This document shows positions 46,401 through 57,300 of a stretch of 64,000 bases of DNA, piece by piece (the stretch's first letter is position 1; every line of letters begins with the position of its first letter). Source of the stretch: Micractinium sp. NFX-FRZ (lineage: Eukaryota > Chlorophyta > Trebouxiophyceae > Chlorellales > Chlorellaceae); NCBI GenBank assembly GCA_029339195.1, contig JAPTJF010000036.1, forward strand, positions 1 to 64,000, given 5' to 3'. Position numbers and translations under genes: made by a program. Below the pieces are notes generated by a model that saw nothing but the letters and a program-made list of their open reading frames with translations, was not told the origin of the DNA and did not search any database.

Positions 46401-47441
46401 CTTGCCCCCTCGGCAGGTACAACTTCATGCCCCTGGCCCGCGGCTCCGCCTTCTGCGGCTACGTCTCTATGCTGGGCGCCTTGCTGGCGGCGGGGGCCCC
46501 CGTGCGCGCACGCATGCCGCAGGTGCGCGCGTTGGCATGATTGTGGGGCAGGGCGGGGCGGGGCGGGGACGTTGCTTGCGGGCAAGGAGGTATGCTGGCG
46601 CCCGCCCAAGGGCAGGGGCTGCGGTCGGGCATTGCAGTTGGGGCGGCAGTCGCCACGCAGCGCCGTGCCGCCCTCAGTGCGGCGGCCCGCGCACCTCCAC
46701 TCCACCTGTTGCAAGCAAGCACTGCCGGTGCCGCCCTCCCGGTGCGGAGCCGCCGGGCTGTCGGTCTGGAAGCACCTCTTGGCGAGCAGTGGGGTGCGCT
46801 TCCTGTTCCCCCTAAGCAGTCCACATGAGGCGACACTTGCACCAGCACTCCTCACCACCGCCCCGCTGCTGCAGAGCTACCAGACGGACTGGGAGGCCAT
46901 TTTGGAGAGCAGCCCGGAGCGCTTCCTACAATCCGTCAGCAGCTGGATGTACCCGCCGGAGCTTCAGGGGCAGGGCCCAGCCCAGGGCCAGCCTGGCGGG
47001 GCCAGCAGCGGCAGCAGCACCCCGGGCAGCAGCAGCGGGGCCAGCAGCAAGGGCAGCAGCAGCGGCAGCAGCGGGAAGGGGAGCGGCGCCAAGGGCGGCA
47101 GCGATGGGGCGGGGGCGGCAACGCTGCCGGTTGAGAAGCTGCCAAGGGTGAGTGGGGGTGTGTCGAGCAAGGCATGCATTGAACGGCAGGCAGGCAGGCA
47201 GGCAGGCAACCCCGTGTCCTTTCACCACACTTGTTTGTGAGTTCCATACTGACGCTCCCAGCCCGCCTGCCAGGCCTTGCCTGAGTTCGCGCCCTCCCAC
47301 CCCACGCACGCTTCCCTTTTCACTTTGCGTCCCTGCCTGTCCCTCCTCGCCCTGCTTCCTGCTTCTCAGGTCATCGAGATCCTCTCCACAATGCGCTCCC
47401 GGCTGGAGGCGCTGAACGGCCCGGATGCACCCCGCATTTAA
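37444..47441 (+). CDS. SRFR1: TPR protein of the SRFR1 / TTC13 family
   Basis: Twenty-five exons give 1134 aa, all in phase: 37444-37614, 37843-37932, 38192-38822, 39074-39220, 39518-39601, 39842-39915, 40071-40145, 40334-40423, 40775-40888, 41254-41434, 41644-41753, 42181-42291, 42518-42583, 42793-42906, 43198-43275, 43502-43696, 43884-43961, 44226-44328, 44653-44860, 45079-45151, 45550-45615, 45987-46081, 46417-46522, 46875-47147 and 47370-47441. TPR helices at residues 1-90 and about 300-600 flank an Ala/Ser/Pro-rich linker. The C-terminal half carries the family signature: WRDAMDIIVRWRQLAEPND, VIWVDLLTEREF, GFGSHTPMFTGQ. Plant SRFR1 restrains immune-receptor output through TPR contacts; animal TTC13 is less studied. 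A conserved regulatory scaffold role is inferred. A 49-residue hydrophobic N-terminal extension from 37297 is possible. Confidence 0.85.
38617..38655 (+). repeat. AGC/CAG microsatellite coding poly-Ser
   Basis: About nine to ten agc units in exon 3 of the SRFR1/TTC13-like gene, in the linker between its two TPR blocks. Confidence 0.8.
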
Positions 47442-48342
47442 CCCCACGTTTGGGAGGCCCCAAGACACGAACTGGGGGTGGCCACGGGCAGCAGCAGCGC
47501 TTGTTTCACCAACTGCAGCATGCTTTTAGCAGGCTCGGCTGCTTCAAGGCACTACGCTGATTCCTCTGATGGAACCTGCTCAAGGCTGGTCGAATGCAAA
47601 TGCATACGCGCTCCCACCCTCCCTGGGGTCAGGCTCGATGAGGGACGCCTCCTGAACATGCGCCCATGCTGTGCCTGCTGTGCCTGTGGCGCTCCCGCCC
47701 GCGACCCTCAACACCATCTCCCCCACAGCAAACTGCAGCCTGCCCGGGGCCGTCTCGCTGGTCGAATGTAAATGCACACGTGCTCCCTACCTCCCCTGGG
47801 GTCCGACCAAGTCTGGATTGAGGATTGAGGAAAGTCCGCATTGCCCAGCCGTCCCTGCCAATTGAGCTTTGATATGCTTCCGCTCTGCACATGTTACATC
47901 CTCTGCAAAGCGGGCAATGCCACAGACAAGAGTGCTGCCACCAGCGAGGGGCGGGCCTGGCGAGCTAGGAGGAGGCGGCACGTGTCGGCAGCCCAGGCTG
48001 TGCACTGCGGAGGAGCAACAATCATGGCCGGGAGGCACAAGCACAAGCACCAGAGCAGCAGGACGCAAAGCAGGGAGCGGGCAGCTGTCACAAGTGAACA
48101 TCGACAGCAGGGCACCTCCGCCCGCATCAGGATGCGGCACCCTGGGCGCCCCCTGCTGTGTCCTGATGCGGGCCGAGGTGCTCTGCTGCCAGCCCGGCCT
48201 TCACGGCCGGGCAATGGACGCCGCCAGCCAGTGCAGCGCAACCAGGGACAGCACCACTGCACGAGCAGTAGGAGCAGAGCAGCAGCGCGGCTTTGAGGAG
48301 GAAGGAATTCAGTTCAGTTTTGTGCGTGCAGTCCGTATCCCC
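47442..48342. other. Convergent 3' spacer with internal direct repeat
   Basis: A TGTAA at 47766-47770, 325 nt past the SRFR1/TTC13-like stop, is a plausible polyadenylation signal. A stretch of about 50 bp at 47589-47638 (core ggtcgaatg) recurs at 47759-47808. Segment 47846-47980 has a second copy at 52356-52490. Confidence 0.55.
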
Positions 48343-50043
48343 TCAAAGAATAGTTGCGATACAGCCCCCCATTGAAGATTGAGGAATCATGTGCGAGTGT
48401 GCAGAGCAGGCACTGAGGTGAGCCCGTTGTGCAAAACAGAGCAATGCCAAACCGCCCCGCCCTCTTGGTGGCGCACCTGCAGCCCCCATGCGCGCGGTGG
48501 GCCTCCAATCCCAGTCGTTGGGCAGCAGCGTGCCTGCAGCAGGCAGGTACATGAAGGGTCATCAAAGGCAACAGAACTTCCTGCTCTGGGTGCATGCTGC
48601 TGCGCACTCAGGCAGGCAGGTGCAGGCAGGCAGGTGCCGCCCCGAATTGCAGGCAGGCCCTTTGCAAAATATAGACCACCTGCCGCCCACCACCTGCCAG
48701 CCCTCTTACTCGAGAGAATGCCCTCGATGCGGACAGCGTCGTAGATGCGGCTGGGCAGCAGCCCGGCCAGCGCGCTGAAGGGCTGGCTGGGGGCCAAGGC
48801 GCCCGCCGCCGCGCCAAACACGCTGAACACGAAGGCGATGAGCCAGACGTAGGGGCGGCAGGCGTGGTACAAGGCGCCGATGGTGGTGGAGTAGCACACG
48901 GTGGCCAGAAACGCCGCCTGAATCAGCGGGATGTGCTTGAACCTGCATGCAGCGCCTGCAGAATGTGGGAGCAGGACGTGGCATGCCGCCGGTGTGAGGT
49001 GGTGGATTGACTGCCGTGCTCACAACAGTTGCACTCGAGTGAGGCAGTGCAAAGGTGAGGCAGGCCTGCATCCAAGGTGAGGCAGGCAGCCATTGAAGAT
49101 GAGGCAGGCACGCATTGCAAGGTGAGGCAGGCAGGCAAGGACCGTGAGCCCCCTAACAGCAGTGCAGCAGGCCACGGCACGTCATGGCTAGTACTTGCCT
49201 GTCAGAATGATGGGCACGGCAGCCACCGCGGAGCAGGCGGGGTCGCAGCCCCAGCCGAAGCCGGCCGCAACGCCGCAGGCGAGCAGCAGGCAGCCGGCCA
49301 GCGCCTGCAGTGCGGGCTTGCCGGCAGCCAAGCGCAGAACCCAGGCAGTGAGGGGAGCCACTATGGCCCCCGCTCCAACCCCAAGTGCAAAGACCTCTGC
49401 GCTAGAGGCGCGAAAGGCACACACAGAGGAGAGCCCGCCCAGGTACGCGGCGAGCGGGTACACGCTGCCTGCGGCAGGGGAGAGGGCGCTGTGGAGAGGT
49501 TGGTGCGACCGGGAATGCAGCCGCATGCCCGGTCCAAGGCGCAGATCGAGGCCTGGGGGCCGTGGCCTGGGAGCCTGCGGCTGGCGGCTACCCGTGGCAC
49601 ACCTGCAGGCGACGCCCCTGCCCGCTCCTGCTCCGCAGGATCTCGGCCAGTCAGGACGGTGGTCGCCATTGTTACGAAAGGGGGCAGGTTTAGAGGGTGG
49701 AGTGATGGGGGAGTGTTCAGCGCTTTGGTCCCTCCAAGGCTTGGGGTGAAGTCCAGCGGGCGCTGAGTGTGTTCCTGCCAGCGCAGCTTCTCTCATGCTG
49801 ATACCGGATCCGTAGCTTTCAAGGGCACCTCTTTCTTTCGAACGTCACCCACGGAGTACGTGTGAGCCACATTCTGCAGAGAGACGGCGGAACTGGCAGC
49901 GCTAGCGGCTGCAGGGAAAGAAGGTGACCACCGGTGCCGCCAATTGGTGCAATGAATGACACGGCGGCTTTTGGAAACGTCGCCAGTGGGGCGGGTTGGC
50001 ACCCTATCCTGGACACCAGACGGAAAGCTCCAGTACTGCCCAT
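48343..50043 (-). CDS. Multi-pass membrane protein with probable plastid transit peptide
   Basis: Five exons (49932-50043, 49849-49908, 49199-49468, 48710-48955, 48343-48533) give 292 aa in phase. I do not recognise the family. The N-terminus (MGSTGAFRLVSRIGC..., then Ala/Ser-rich) looks like an organelle transit peptide. Hydrophobic stretches follow: SVYPLAAYLGGLSSV, FALGVGAGAIVAPLTAW, ALAGCLLLACGVAAGFG, CSAVAAVPIILTG, IQAAFLATVCYSTTIGALYH and VWLIAFVFSVFGAAAGA. That suggests four to six membrane spans and possibly a transporter- or carrier-like fold. One intron has a GC donor (ACAG|GCAAGT at 49198). The last exon is weaker: its C-terminal frame is compositionally unlike the rest. An alternative start lies at 50061. 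The 5' end is inside a duplicated segment (see the 52356-52985 pseudogene). Confidence 0.55.
49030..49135. repeat. GTGAGGCAGGC tandem degenerate repeat in an intron
   Basis: Four or five units of about 27 bp, each with gtgaggcaggc, in the intron between exons 3 and 4 of the membrane-protein gene. On the sense (minus) strand the units read gcctgcctcac. Confidence 0.75.
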
Positions 50044-50414
50044 GTCTGTGTGAAAGGGCATCAAGCAGTTCCCGTGCAACAGCCTGTAGCCCACCCATCA
50101 ATCTTTTCGTGCAAGGGGCCAATTGGAAGCAAGCAACATCGGGCCTGGCAAGCAACAGCGACCCGCCATGAGGTTGCTGTGATGATTAAACACAGCAGCT
50201 GTGTGATGCGTGCAGCATTGCTCATGTCAGTGTGCAATGTGCTTCTCCAGGCTCTCCAGGCTTGCCCAGGAGAAGACTGGGGAGAAGTTGCCGGCCGCTG
50301 CCAGCTGGCGGCGGTGGCGCGCTGGCCCACCTGATACAGCTGCGGCTTCAAAGGACTCCGCAAAGTCACCCGCTGCGTGTCAAGCCTGCTCCGTCTTACC
50401 GTCTCACGTGAGCC
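50044..50414. promoter_or_regulatory. Divergent spacer, membrane protein / small unknown gene
   Basis: 371 bp between divergent start codons. Its left part (to about 50099) belongs to a segment duplicated at 52869-52982. Confidence 0.4.
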
Positions 50415-51395
50415 ATGTCCGGCTTGTTGCGGGCCCTGGCAGGGCTGCTGGGCATTGAGCCCACGCCTGGCACTCCAGAGCACCGCGAGGCCTTCTTCCG
50501 CAGCGTCAAGGAGCGGAACGATGAGCTGGCCAAGCCTCCGGGGCAGCGCGACGAGGCGCGGCTTCTGGAGCTCACCAAACGGGTGCTGCGGCTGAGGAAA
50601 CAAACTAACCAGGTGAATACGTGGCCGACGCTTCACGCGGTTGGCCTGGTTCCCCTGGGTGGGCGTGCAGCGACGTTTGTGCCGCCTCCCGACCCTGCCG
50701 ACGGGCCTGGCTTCCGCCAGCTGCACCGTGGGGTGCTCACAGCCAACCACGATGCTTCCACTGCAACTTGCAGGCCAAGATTCTGCTGATGCGACGCAAT
50801 GCAGACATCCTGTTACGGAACCTGGACCCTGGGTGTTGCCGCGACTGCGTGCGCGTGCGCCAGCGGGCGGCAGCCTCCAGCCAAGCCGCGGCTGCGTGGC
50901 ATGAGGCGTGGGAGGTGATCGGTACTCTCCGGCTGCAGGCCCTGGAACAGGGGCAGCCAAACCCGCCACTGACCCTGCCTCTCTTCGAGCTGCATCTGCC
51001 CGAGGGGGTGCCCGAGGAGCTCCCACCCAGCATCGACCGCTGCGCTGCCTGCCAGAAAAAACTTGACGAGGTGCGCTTGTGCAGGCTGGTGCGGGTTGTG
51101 GGGCCGGTTGTGCGGCAGTAGCGCAGCGGTGGCCCCAGCGGCAGCAGCTGCATAGGCTTGGGTCCAACAGCGCATGCGAGGGCAGCAGTGCGCATGCTCT
51201 GCCCAATGGCGGCAGCGCTGCTGGTGCCCATGCTCCTGCGGCCAGTCGCTTCCTCGTAACTTCTGCCCCATGCCGGCCCTGCCCTGCTGTGCTGTCTGCC
51301 CACCGCAATACCTGGGCCTGGCGCCGCTTCCCTTGCCGCTGCAGTACCTTTACATGGAGCGGAGGATCAAGTCGGTAGTGGACATGGAGCCCTGA
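50415..51395 (+). CDS. Small helical protein of unknown function
   Basis: Three exons (50415-50612, 50774-51070, 51345-51395) give 181 aa, all phase 0. No family was recognised. The N-terminal 70 residues are strongly helical and charged (RSVKERNDELAKPPGQRDEA, LTKRVLRLRKQTNQ). The middle has two Cys pairs, GCCRDC and CAACQKK, about 80 residues apart, which could bind a metal. The tail YMERRIKSVVDMEP ends at TGA. There is no signal peptide or membrane segment. The last intron and exon are short, and other 3' ends are possible (see 51408-52653). Confidence 0.55.
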
Positions 51396-51407
51396 TATGT
51401 ACGGCGC

Positions 51408-52653
51408 GTGAGTACATGGCAGCGGCAGCAGCCGGACCCGCAGCGCAAGCCAGCTGTGCTGCATTTGGCTGGGGGGACATTCCCAGTTGGCATCGCCCTC
51501 GGGGGCAGCGGCTCCTGTGCGGTAGCGCAGCATTCTGTGCGCAAAAGGTTCGTACGGCGGGCAGCTGAGGAGATGCAGCAGGCAACTTGCAGGCAGGAGT
51601 CAGCGCAGATCTCTTTGGCTTGGCGTGCGCCGCTGCCAGTGTTGCGCGTGGCAACGGCACTGAGGAAGACCCAGCGGGGGCTGCGTGCAGCAGCAGGGCA
51701 GCGCTGCAGAGCTGGCAGCAGCGCAGCGGGGGCCCCAGCGGCAGTGGCTTGCGCTCGCTGGCTGCACAGCCGGCACAGGCTCAGGGGCCGGTGGAGGTGG
51801 CTTGCACCGTGCTGGCCAGCACCCACGAACACAGCTCACGGTCAGGAGGGCGTGGCAGTCAGCTGCAGAGATGAGCTGGCTGGCCGGCTGCAGCGCACGG
51901 CTTCTGGTGTGCTGAAGGTGAGGCGGGAAGGGATGGCGTGCACTGCCCACCTGAGTGCTGGTGGGTAGTGCAAAAACGTCCCTGCCTTCCTGCCCGCCAT
52001 GCTAAGTGCTGCTCAGGGGCTGCGCCATGCAGCGGTGCTGCTGCTGCCGACACAGTTGCCTCCTGCCAAATGCCTGCCCGCTTGCGCTGCTTCCGCTGCA
52101 GGAGGTGTGGGCTGAGCTGGATTGGCAGCTGGAGCTGTGGTACAGCAGGCAGCACACTTTGGGGCGGTATTTGAAGAGGCGCAGGCGGGGCCGCGGAGCA
52201 GCTGCTGACGGCTGCTGGCTGGGCCTCTGGTTGGCTTGGGCCGCCAGTTTGCTGGGGCTGCTGCAGTGCGCTAGGCTTCTGGCGGAGGGCGGTCGGCCAA
52301 TCGGCTGGCAAGCGCGTGTTCAGAGCTGTGCCCTTCCTCCAACTCCCTCTCCTCACCAGCCGTCTCTGCCACTTGAGCTTCCATGCGCTGCCGCTCTGCA
52401 CATGTCAGATTTTCTGGCAAGTGGGCAATGCCACAGACAAGAGTGTATGCCAGCAGCGAGGGGCGGGCCTGTTGGGCCAGGAGGCGGGGGGCGGCAAGGG
52501 AGCGAGGGGAGGGGCACGCGGGATGGGAGCAGGGCGCTGCCAGGGCGCCCTGGGGGTTGCAACTCGGAATCAGAGTGCAGGGGGAAGCGAAAGCAGCAGA
52601 GTGCTCACAAACAACCAAAGCACTTGAGCAGCAAGCTAGTGCTGTGCATGTGA
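51408..52653 (+). CDS. Doubtful two-exon ORF with a C-terminal hydrophobic segment
   Basis: A frame from the 51400s to 51917 (ending ...SGVLK before GTGAGG) can splice in phase to 52102, giving EVWAELDWQLELWYSRQHTL, then a basic RRRRGRG cluster and a hydrophobic stretch WLGLWLAWAASLLGLLQC. That arrangement resembles a tail-anchored protein. The upstream exon is compositionally poor, no good start is seen, and the 3' part runs into a duplicated segment at 52356. It could also be an alternative 3' end of the small gene at 50415, or not coding. Confidence 0.25.
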
Positions 52654-52985
52654 TGGCTCGGCGTGCGGGCTGCTCAAGACAGGTGGAGGCAGCTGTTGCG
52701 CTGGCTCGTCAACTGGCCTAGCCAGCAGCTGGGGGGCAGCCAGCGCCGTCAGCAGGCGGCACCTACAGCTGGAAGTCGGGGGTAAGGTAGCTCTTATGCC
52801 TGACGTGGAATGATGGCATATCTGACTGCGCCAGCCCGCCGCCAGCCTTTAAGTCTGCACCCCTGCGGGTCGGGCACCCTACCCTGGACACCAGAGTGAA
52901 AACTCCAGTATTCCCATGTCTACAAGTGAGGAACGGGTGTGTGAAAGTGTATCCAGCAGTGCCCGCCTGCAGCCCACCCATAGTG
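52356..52985 (-). pseudogene. Internally deleted remnant of the 48.3-50.0 kb membrane-protein locus
   Basis: 52356-52490 matches 47846-47980 (downstream of the membrane-protein gene). 52869-52982 matches 49991-50099 (its transit-peptide exon and 5' end). The two blocks keep the same order and orientation, but the 2 kb between them in the intact locus is reduced to about 0.4 kb. The copied coding bases still read as RHGNTGVFTLVSRVGC beside the intact MGSTGAFRLVSRIGC. No membrane segments remain, so the copy cannot encode the protein. Confidence 0.65.
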
Positions 52986-53146
52986 CTAGCGCAGCAGCAG
53001 GCACAGCATGAACGCCGGCAGGGAAGACTAGGTCTGAAACTTACAAATGCACCCACTGATGGTGCATGCCGCACACTGTTGGCATCAAGACAAAGAAGGC
53101 AAGGTGCAAGATTACATGCAAGGCAGAGCAAGCTAAGCTGGCGCAT

Positions 53147-53304
53147 TCAACCCCGGCGCCGACGCAGCAGCAGGCCCAGCAGGCCCCTGCGCCGCACTGC
53201 CGGATGCTGCGGAGGCGGCAGCGGCTGCAACCGGGCAGGCCCGGCGCCAGCGTCCACCGCTGCTGCGCCGCCTTGCTGCCGCAGTAGTGGCGGAGGCTCT
53301 TGCC

Positions 53305-53336
<32 letters not shown>

Positions 53337-54294
53337 AAGTGTTGGCGCTGCCTCAATGCCTCCCCATCTCCTGCTGCTGCGTCTCCTCCTGCTGCTGCTG
53401 CCCCTGCCTGCTCGTGATCCGCATGACCCTGTGCTGCCGGTGGCGGCGGCAGCACAGCCTCGGGAGGAGGCCAGTCTTGTGCCACGTCAGCTGCCCCGCC
53501 AGCTGGCGCCGCCTCGGGCTGAGCCACGTCGAGCATCGGCTCAAACCGTGCCCGGAAGTCCTCCTGCAAAGGCACATAGATCATAAGAAAATGCGTCAGG
53601 GAAACGCAGCAGCAGCCCGGGTTGTGCCCAAACGCCGCCGTGCGACCTGCTGTACAGGCAGGCAACCAAACATCCAGGCAGGCAGAGAGTCAGACAATTG
53701 GCGGCACAGTGCTTCAGGGCCAGGCAGAGCGTTGCGCACACGCTCCGCCCTCGGACCCCAGGCATGCCCTGCAACCTCGGCCCGCTACCTCCTCCCCAGC
53801 CACAGCCAGCCCCGCCAGGGGGCAAGCACCCGCCTACCTGAAGCACAAGCGCAAGCGCTGCCAGCCCCGGTATGCCCTCGGCGGCAGCCGCCGCCTGCCC
53901 GCCGACGCCCTCCTCGCCGCCTGCCTGCTGCGCGTGCGGGTGCCAGGGCATGCGGTACCGCACCCGCAGCGGGATGCTGGACTGACACATGGGGCAGGTG
54001 GCGGAGCGGGCTTGCCTGCGACAGTTTGATGGGAGCACAGCGGGTGAGCGGCTGCTTGGTTTCGTACCCGCCACAGCCGGCATCAGCAGAACACCGGAGA
54101 CATGTCACGAGGTCCAGCCTCTGTGGGCAACCTCTTCCCTCAGGCACAGCACCAGGCTAGGGTTGAGGCCTGGAGTGAAGAAAGGAGGCGCACCCGTAGC
54201 ACTGCTGCAGCCACTGCTGCAGACACTCCCGGTGGAAAGCGTGCCCGCAGGGCAGCGCCATGGCGGCACCCCCACTGCCGGCATCAGCACCCGG

Positions 54295-54327
<33 letters not shown>

Positions 54328-57300
54328 GACTGCAACCGCTGCCTCCCCGCCAGCCTCGGCGCCCGCCGGCTGCGCCTCTGGTGCGCTGCCGCCGCCAGGC
54401 ATGTCGCCCCAGCAGATGGCGCACTGCCCCCCCATGCGCTCCACCTCCACTGGGTTAGCTGCACAATGAGCGGCAAAGGTGGACAGCAAAAAGTGAGCAG
54501 TGCGGCGTAGCAGACAATATCTGACATTTTTTGAAAGCAATCCCAACACGCAATTGAAAAGCATGGTCAACCTGCCTGCCCGGCCCGGCCCCAACGAGCC
54601 AGGTGGAGCTCACCTGCGCGCCACTGGCGGGGCTGCACGCTGGTGGCCGCGTTGCGCACGCGCTCCACAGCTCGCACCATGGGCCTGCAGGGTGCCGTGG
54701 GGTGGCGGCAGCGGATGTGGGCACCAGCCATACGTGTGTCTGCCGGCATGCAGCACCAGTCTGCCAGCAGCACCATGCCTGGGCCCTCCTCACAATCTGT
54801 TGGGGGGGGGGGGCTGTGCCCTCCCCCACAGAGTGTTGGCAGGCCGGCGCACACACCGAGCAGGCAGGGCCCCCACCCCATCCAGTGGGGCCACATGCAC
54901 ACGCGACTCGTCATGCAACAAGCCAAGCTGTGCCCCGCTCACAGCTGACCTTGCCCAGGCCCTCACCTCTTGCAAGCCACAAACAACGTGTGAAATGACT
55001 TGCAAGCCAACATGCATCAATAGTAGTAAATCTCACCCCGTCCAGAAGACCACCGACACAAAGGAGGAGAAGAGGGCGCCGGCGCCGTAGGCCCAGCAGA
55101 TGGCGGGGAAGGAGTAGAGGACCATGCGCTGCAGGGACAGGGTGGGGGCGGGGGTGGTGGTGGGGTTGTGGGACCGGCCCAGCAGGCAGGGGTTGCCAGG
55201 GGCATGCAGGCACGGGCAGCCAGGGCACGAGGGCGTAGGCAACGGGAGCAAGAGAGTCGCAGGGGCATGCAGCAGGCAGTGGCCTCTGGCGGCACGTGTG
55301 CACTCTTGCTACCCAGCACGTTTTGCTGCTCTGTGCGACAAGCAGCAGCGCCCCTGCACCTGGAAGACGGCGGCGAAAGCGGCGACGACGCGGATGGCGC
55401 GCTGCGCAGCGGGCGGCGGATCGCGGAACAGGAGGAAGCCCACAAACACCTGCGCGTTGAGGAGAGCACGGGGAAGGCAGCTTGCAGCTTGCAGAATGGT
55501 TCGCGTGTGTGCGGAGGGTACTCGAGTGCTGGGGCAGGGTGTGGGACACATGGTGTGGCGTGGTTGCGAGGCATGGGGAGGCAAGCAGGCACCCCGCAGC
55601 CTGCCCCCCGTCCCCACGACTCACCGCCAGGAGCGAGAAGAAGCGCTCGCAGCTGAGGCGCATGATTGCCAGGGAGGCCTCCACCAGCGGGATCAGGCGG
55701 TGGTGGTCTGCAGGGCAGGACAGACCGGTCAAGTGTGGTCACCATACAAGATGGCACAGTCGTGGGGGGATGGAGGGGTGGCGGCCGTAAGGGTACATAG
55801 GTGAAGGTAAACGTGGAGACAGAAGATGGAGCAGCCACTGTTGAGAAGGCACGGGAGGGCTCCACATCCGAGGGGGCAGCGCTCTGCCCATCTTGTTTGT
55901 GCGCCCCACGCAGCCCCCTCCCTCCGCCTACCCACCTGCACTGCGCATGCGCTCCAGCTCCGCGCAGTGCTTGTGCAGCAGGCGGTAGAGCGAGGCCATG
56001 CGCTGCTGCTGCTGCCAGGTGACGGCCGCTGAGCTGGCGCTGCCGTCGGCGCCGCCACCCCCCTCCTCCCCTGCTGGCGCCGCCAGCTTCTCATCGTACA
56101 TCGCCTGCTGGCCCCTCAGCCACTGCAAGTCCCTCTGCAGATCTGCTGCCGCTGCCGCTGAGCTGGCGCTGCTGCTGGAGCTGCTGCCGCCGCCGCCGGC
56201 TCCCGCCCTGCTGCCTGGCCGCTGCGCCACCGCTGCCTCGGCTGCTGCACTGGAATCGAGCACCCGGGAGGCCAGAAGCTGCAGGGGCGCTGCCTTGGCG
56301 TCTATCCCCGCTGCCATGCTGGCCATTAGGAGCAGGTGCACGATGGCACGCTCTTCCTTGGCCCCACCCTCGCTGCCGCTGCTGCCACCGCCGCTAGTGG
56401 GGGAGGGCAGTATGTGGTCGGCCTGCTCGGGGTGGCGCAGCAGCTGCTGCAGCGACGTGGCCGCCTTGGCAGCCGCTGCCGGGCTGTTGGCTGCGGCGTA
56501 CAGCTGCTGTGCCAGGGCTGCCGAGCGGGGGTGCTCCTCGTACTGCAGGGCTGAAAGGAAGGCTGGGTCCAGGCCTGCCACCTGGCTGGCGTCTGCAGGC
56601 GGGAAAGGAGGGGGGAGATGGGCAGGCACTGTTGAGCTCTTTGTTCCGCAGAGGTAAAAGGTAGGCTGGATCCGCTAGCCTTCGGCACAGCTCCGTGCAA
56701 TGTTGTTGACCAGGCAGGGAGAGAGCATGCTGGCTGTGAGCGAGTGGCGGGGCAGCGTGGGAAGTGCCCCAGCCGGCACAGCGCACCTGCTGCCAGGATC
56801 GCGCGCAGCCAGTGGGCGGGCAGCAGCGGGCGCCACAGCGTGCTCCACACCTGCACCGCCGCAGCCAGGATACAGGGGTTCAAGGAAACGGAAAGTGTAG
56901 TGCCTGAAAGCGAAGCACCGGCAAAGAGAGGAGGCAGCCTTGCGATTAGGGTCCGCCCGACCTAACACAGGTATGATGCCCTCCAGCTCACCGCCAGCTT
57001 GGCGTCCAGCCTGCTGCTGTTGCTGCTGCCCTCCAGCGCCGCCGCCAGGAAGCCAGCCGCCCCCTCGGGCCCCGCCTCCCTGCCAAAGTAGCCACCCTCG
57101 CTGTATCCGCCCGCCGCTGCGCCCCTGCTGCCGCCGCCGCCGCCGCCCTCCTCGCTGCTGCCGCGCTCCCCAGCCCCCCCACTGTGGTTGCCCTCCGACC
57201 AAGGCGTGCCGCTGCCACCTTCCTCCTGGCTGGCGGCCGCGGCTGCCGCGGCTGCCACGCGCTGGTACCACAGCGCGGTGTCCGCGTGGCGGCCGGTGGT

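Noticed and set aside
50061..51533. 490-codon minus-strand open frame
   Set aside because: It overlaps the plus-strand three-exon gene and shows no domain or splice support. Length alone is expected at this GC content.
56853..56991. Segment reading HYTFRFLEPLYPG as a possible RING-ligase exon
   Set aside because: Its acceptor needs a phase-2 carry, but the preceding exon ends in phase 0. Joining 56992 directly to 56850 keeps the frame.
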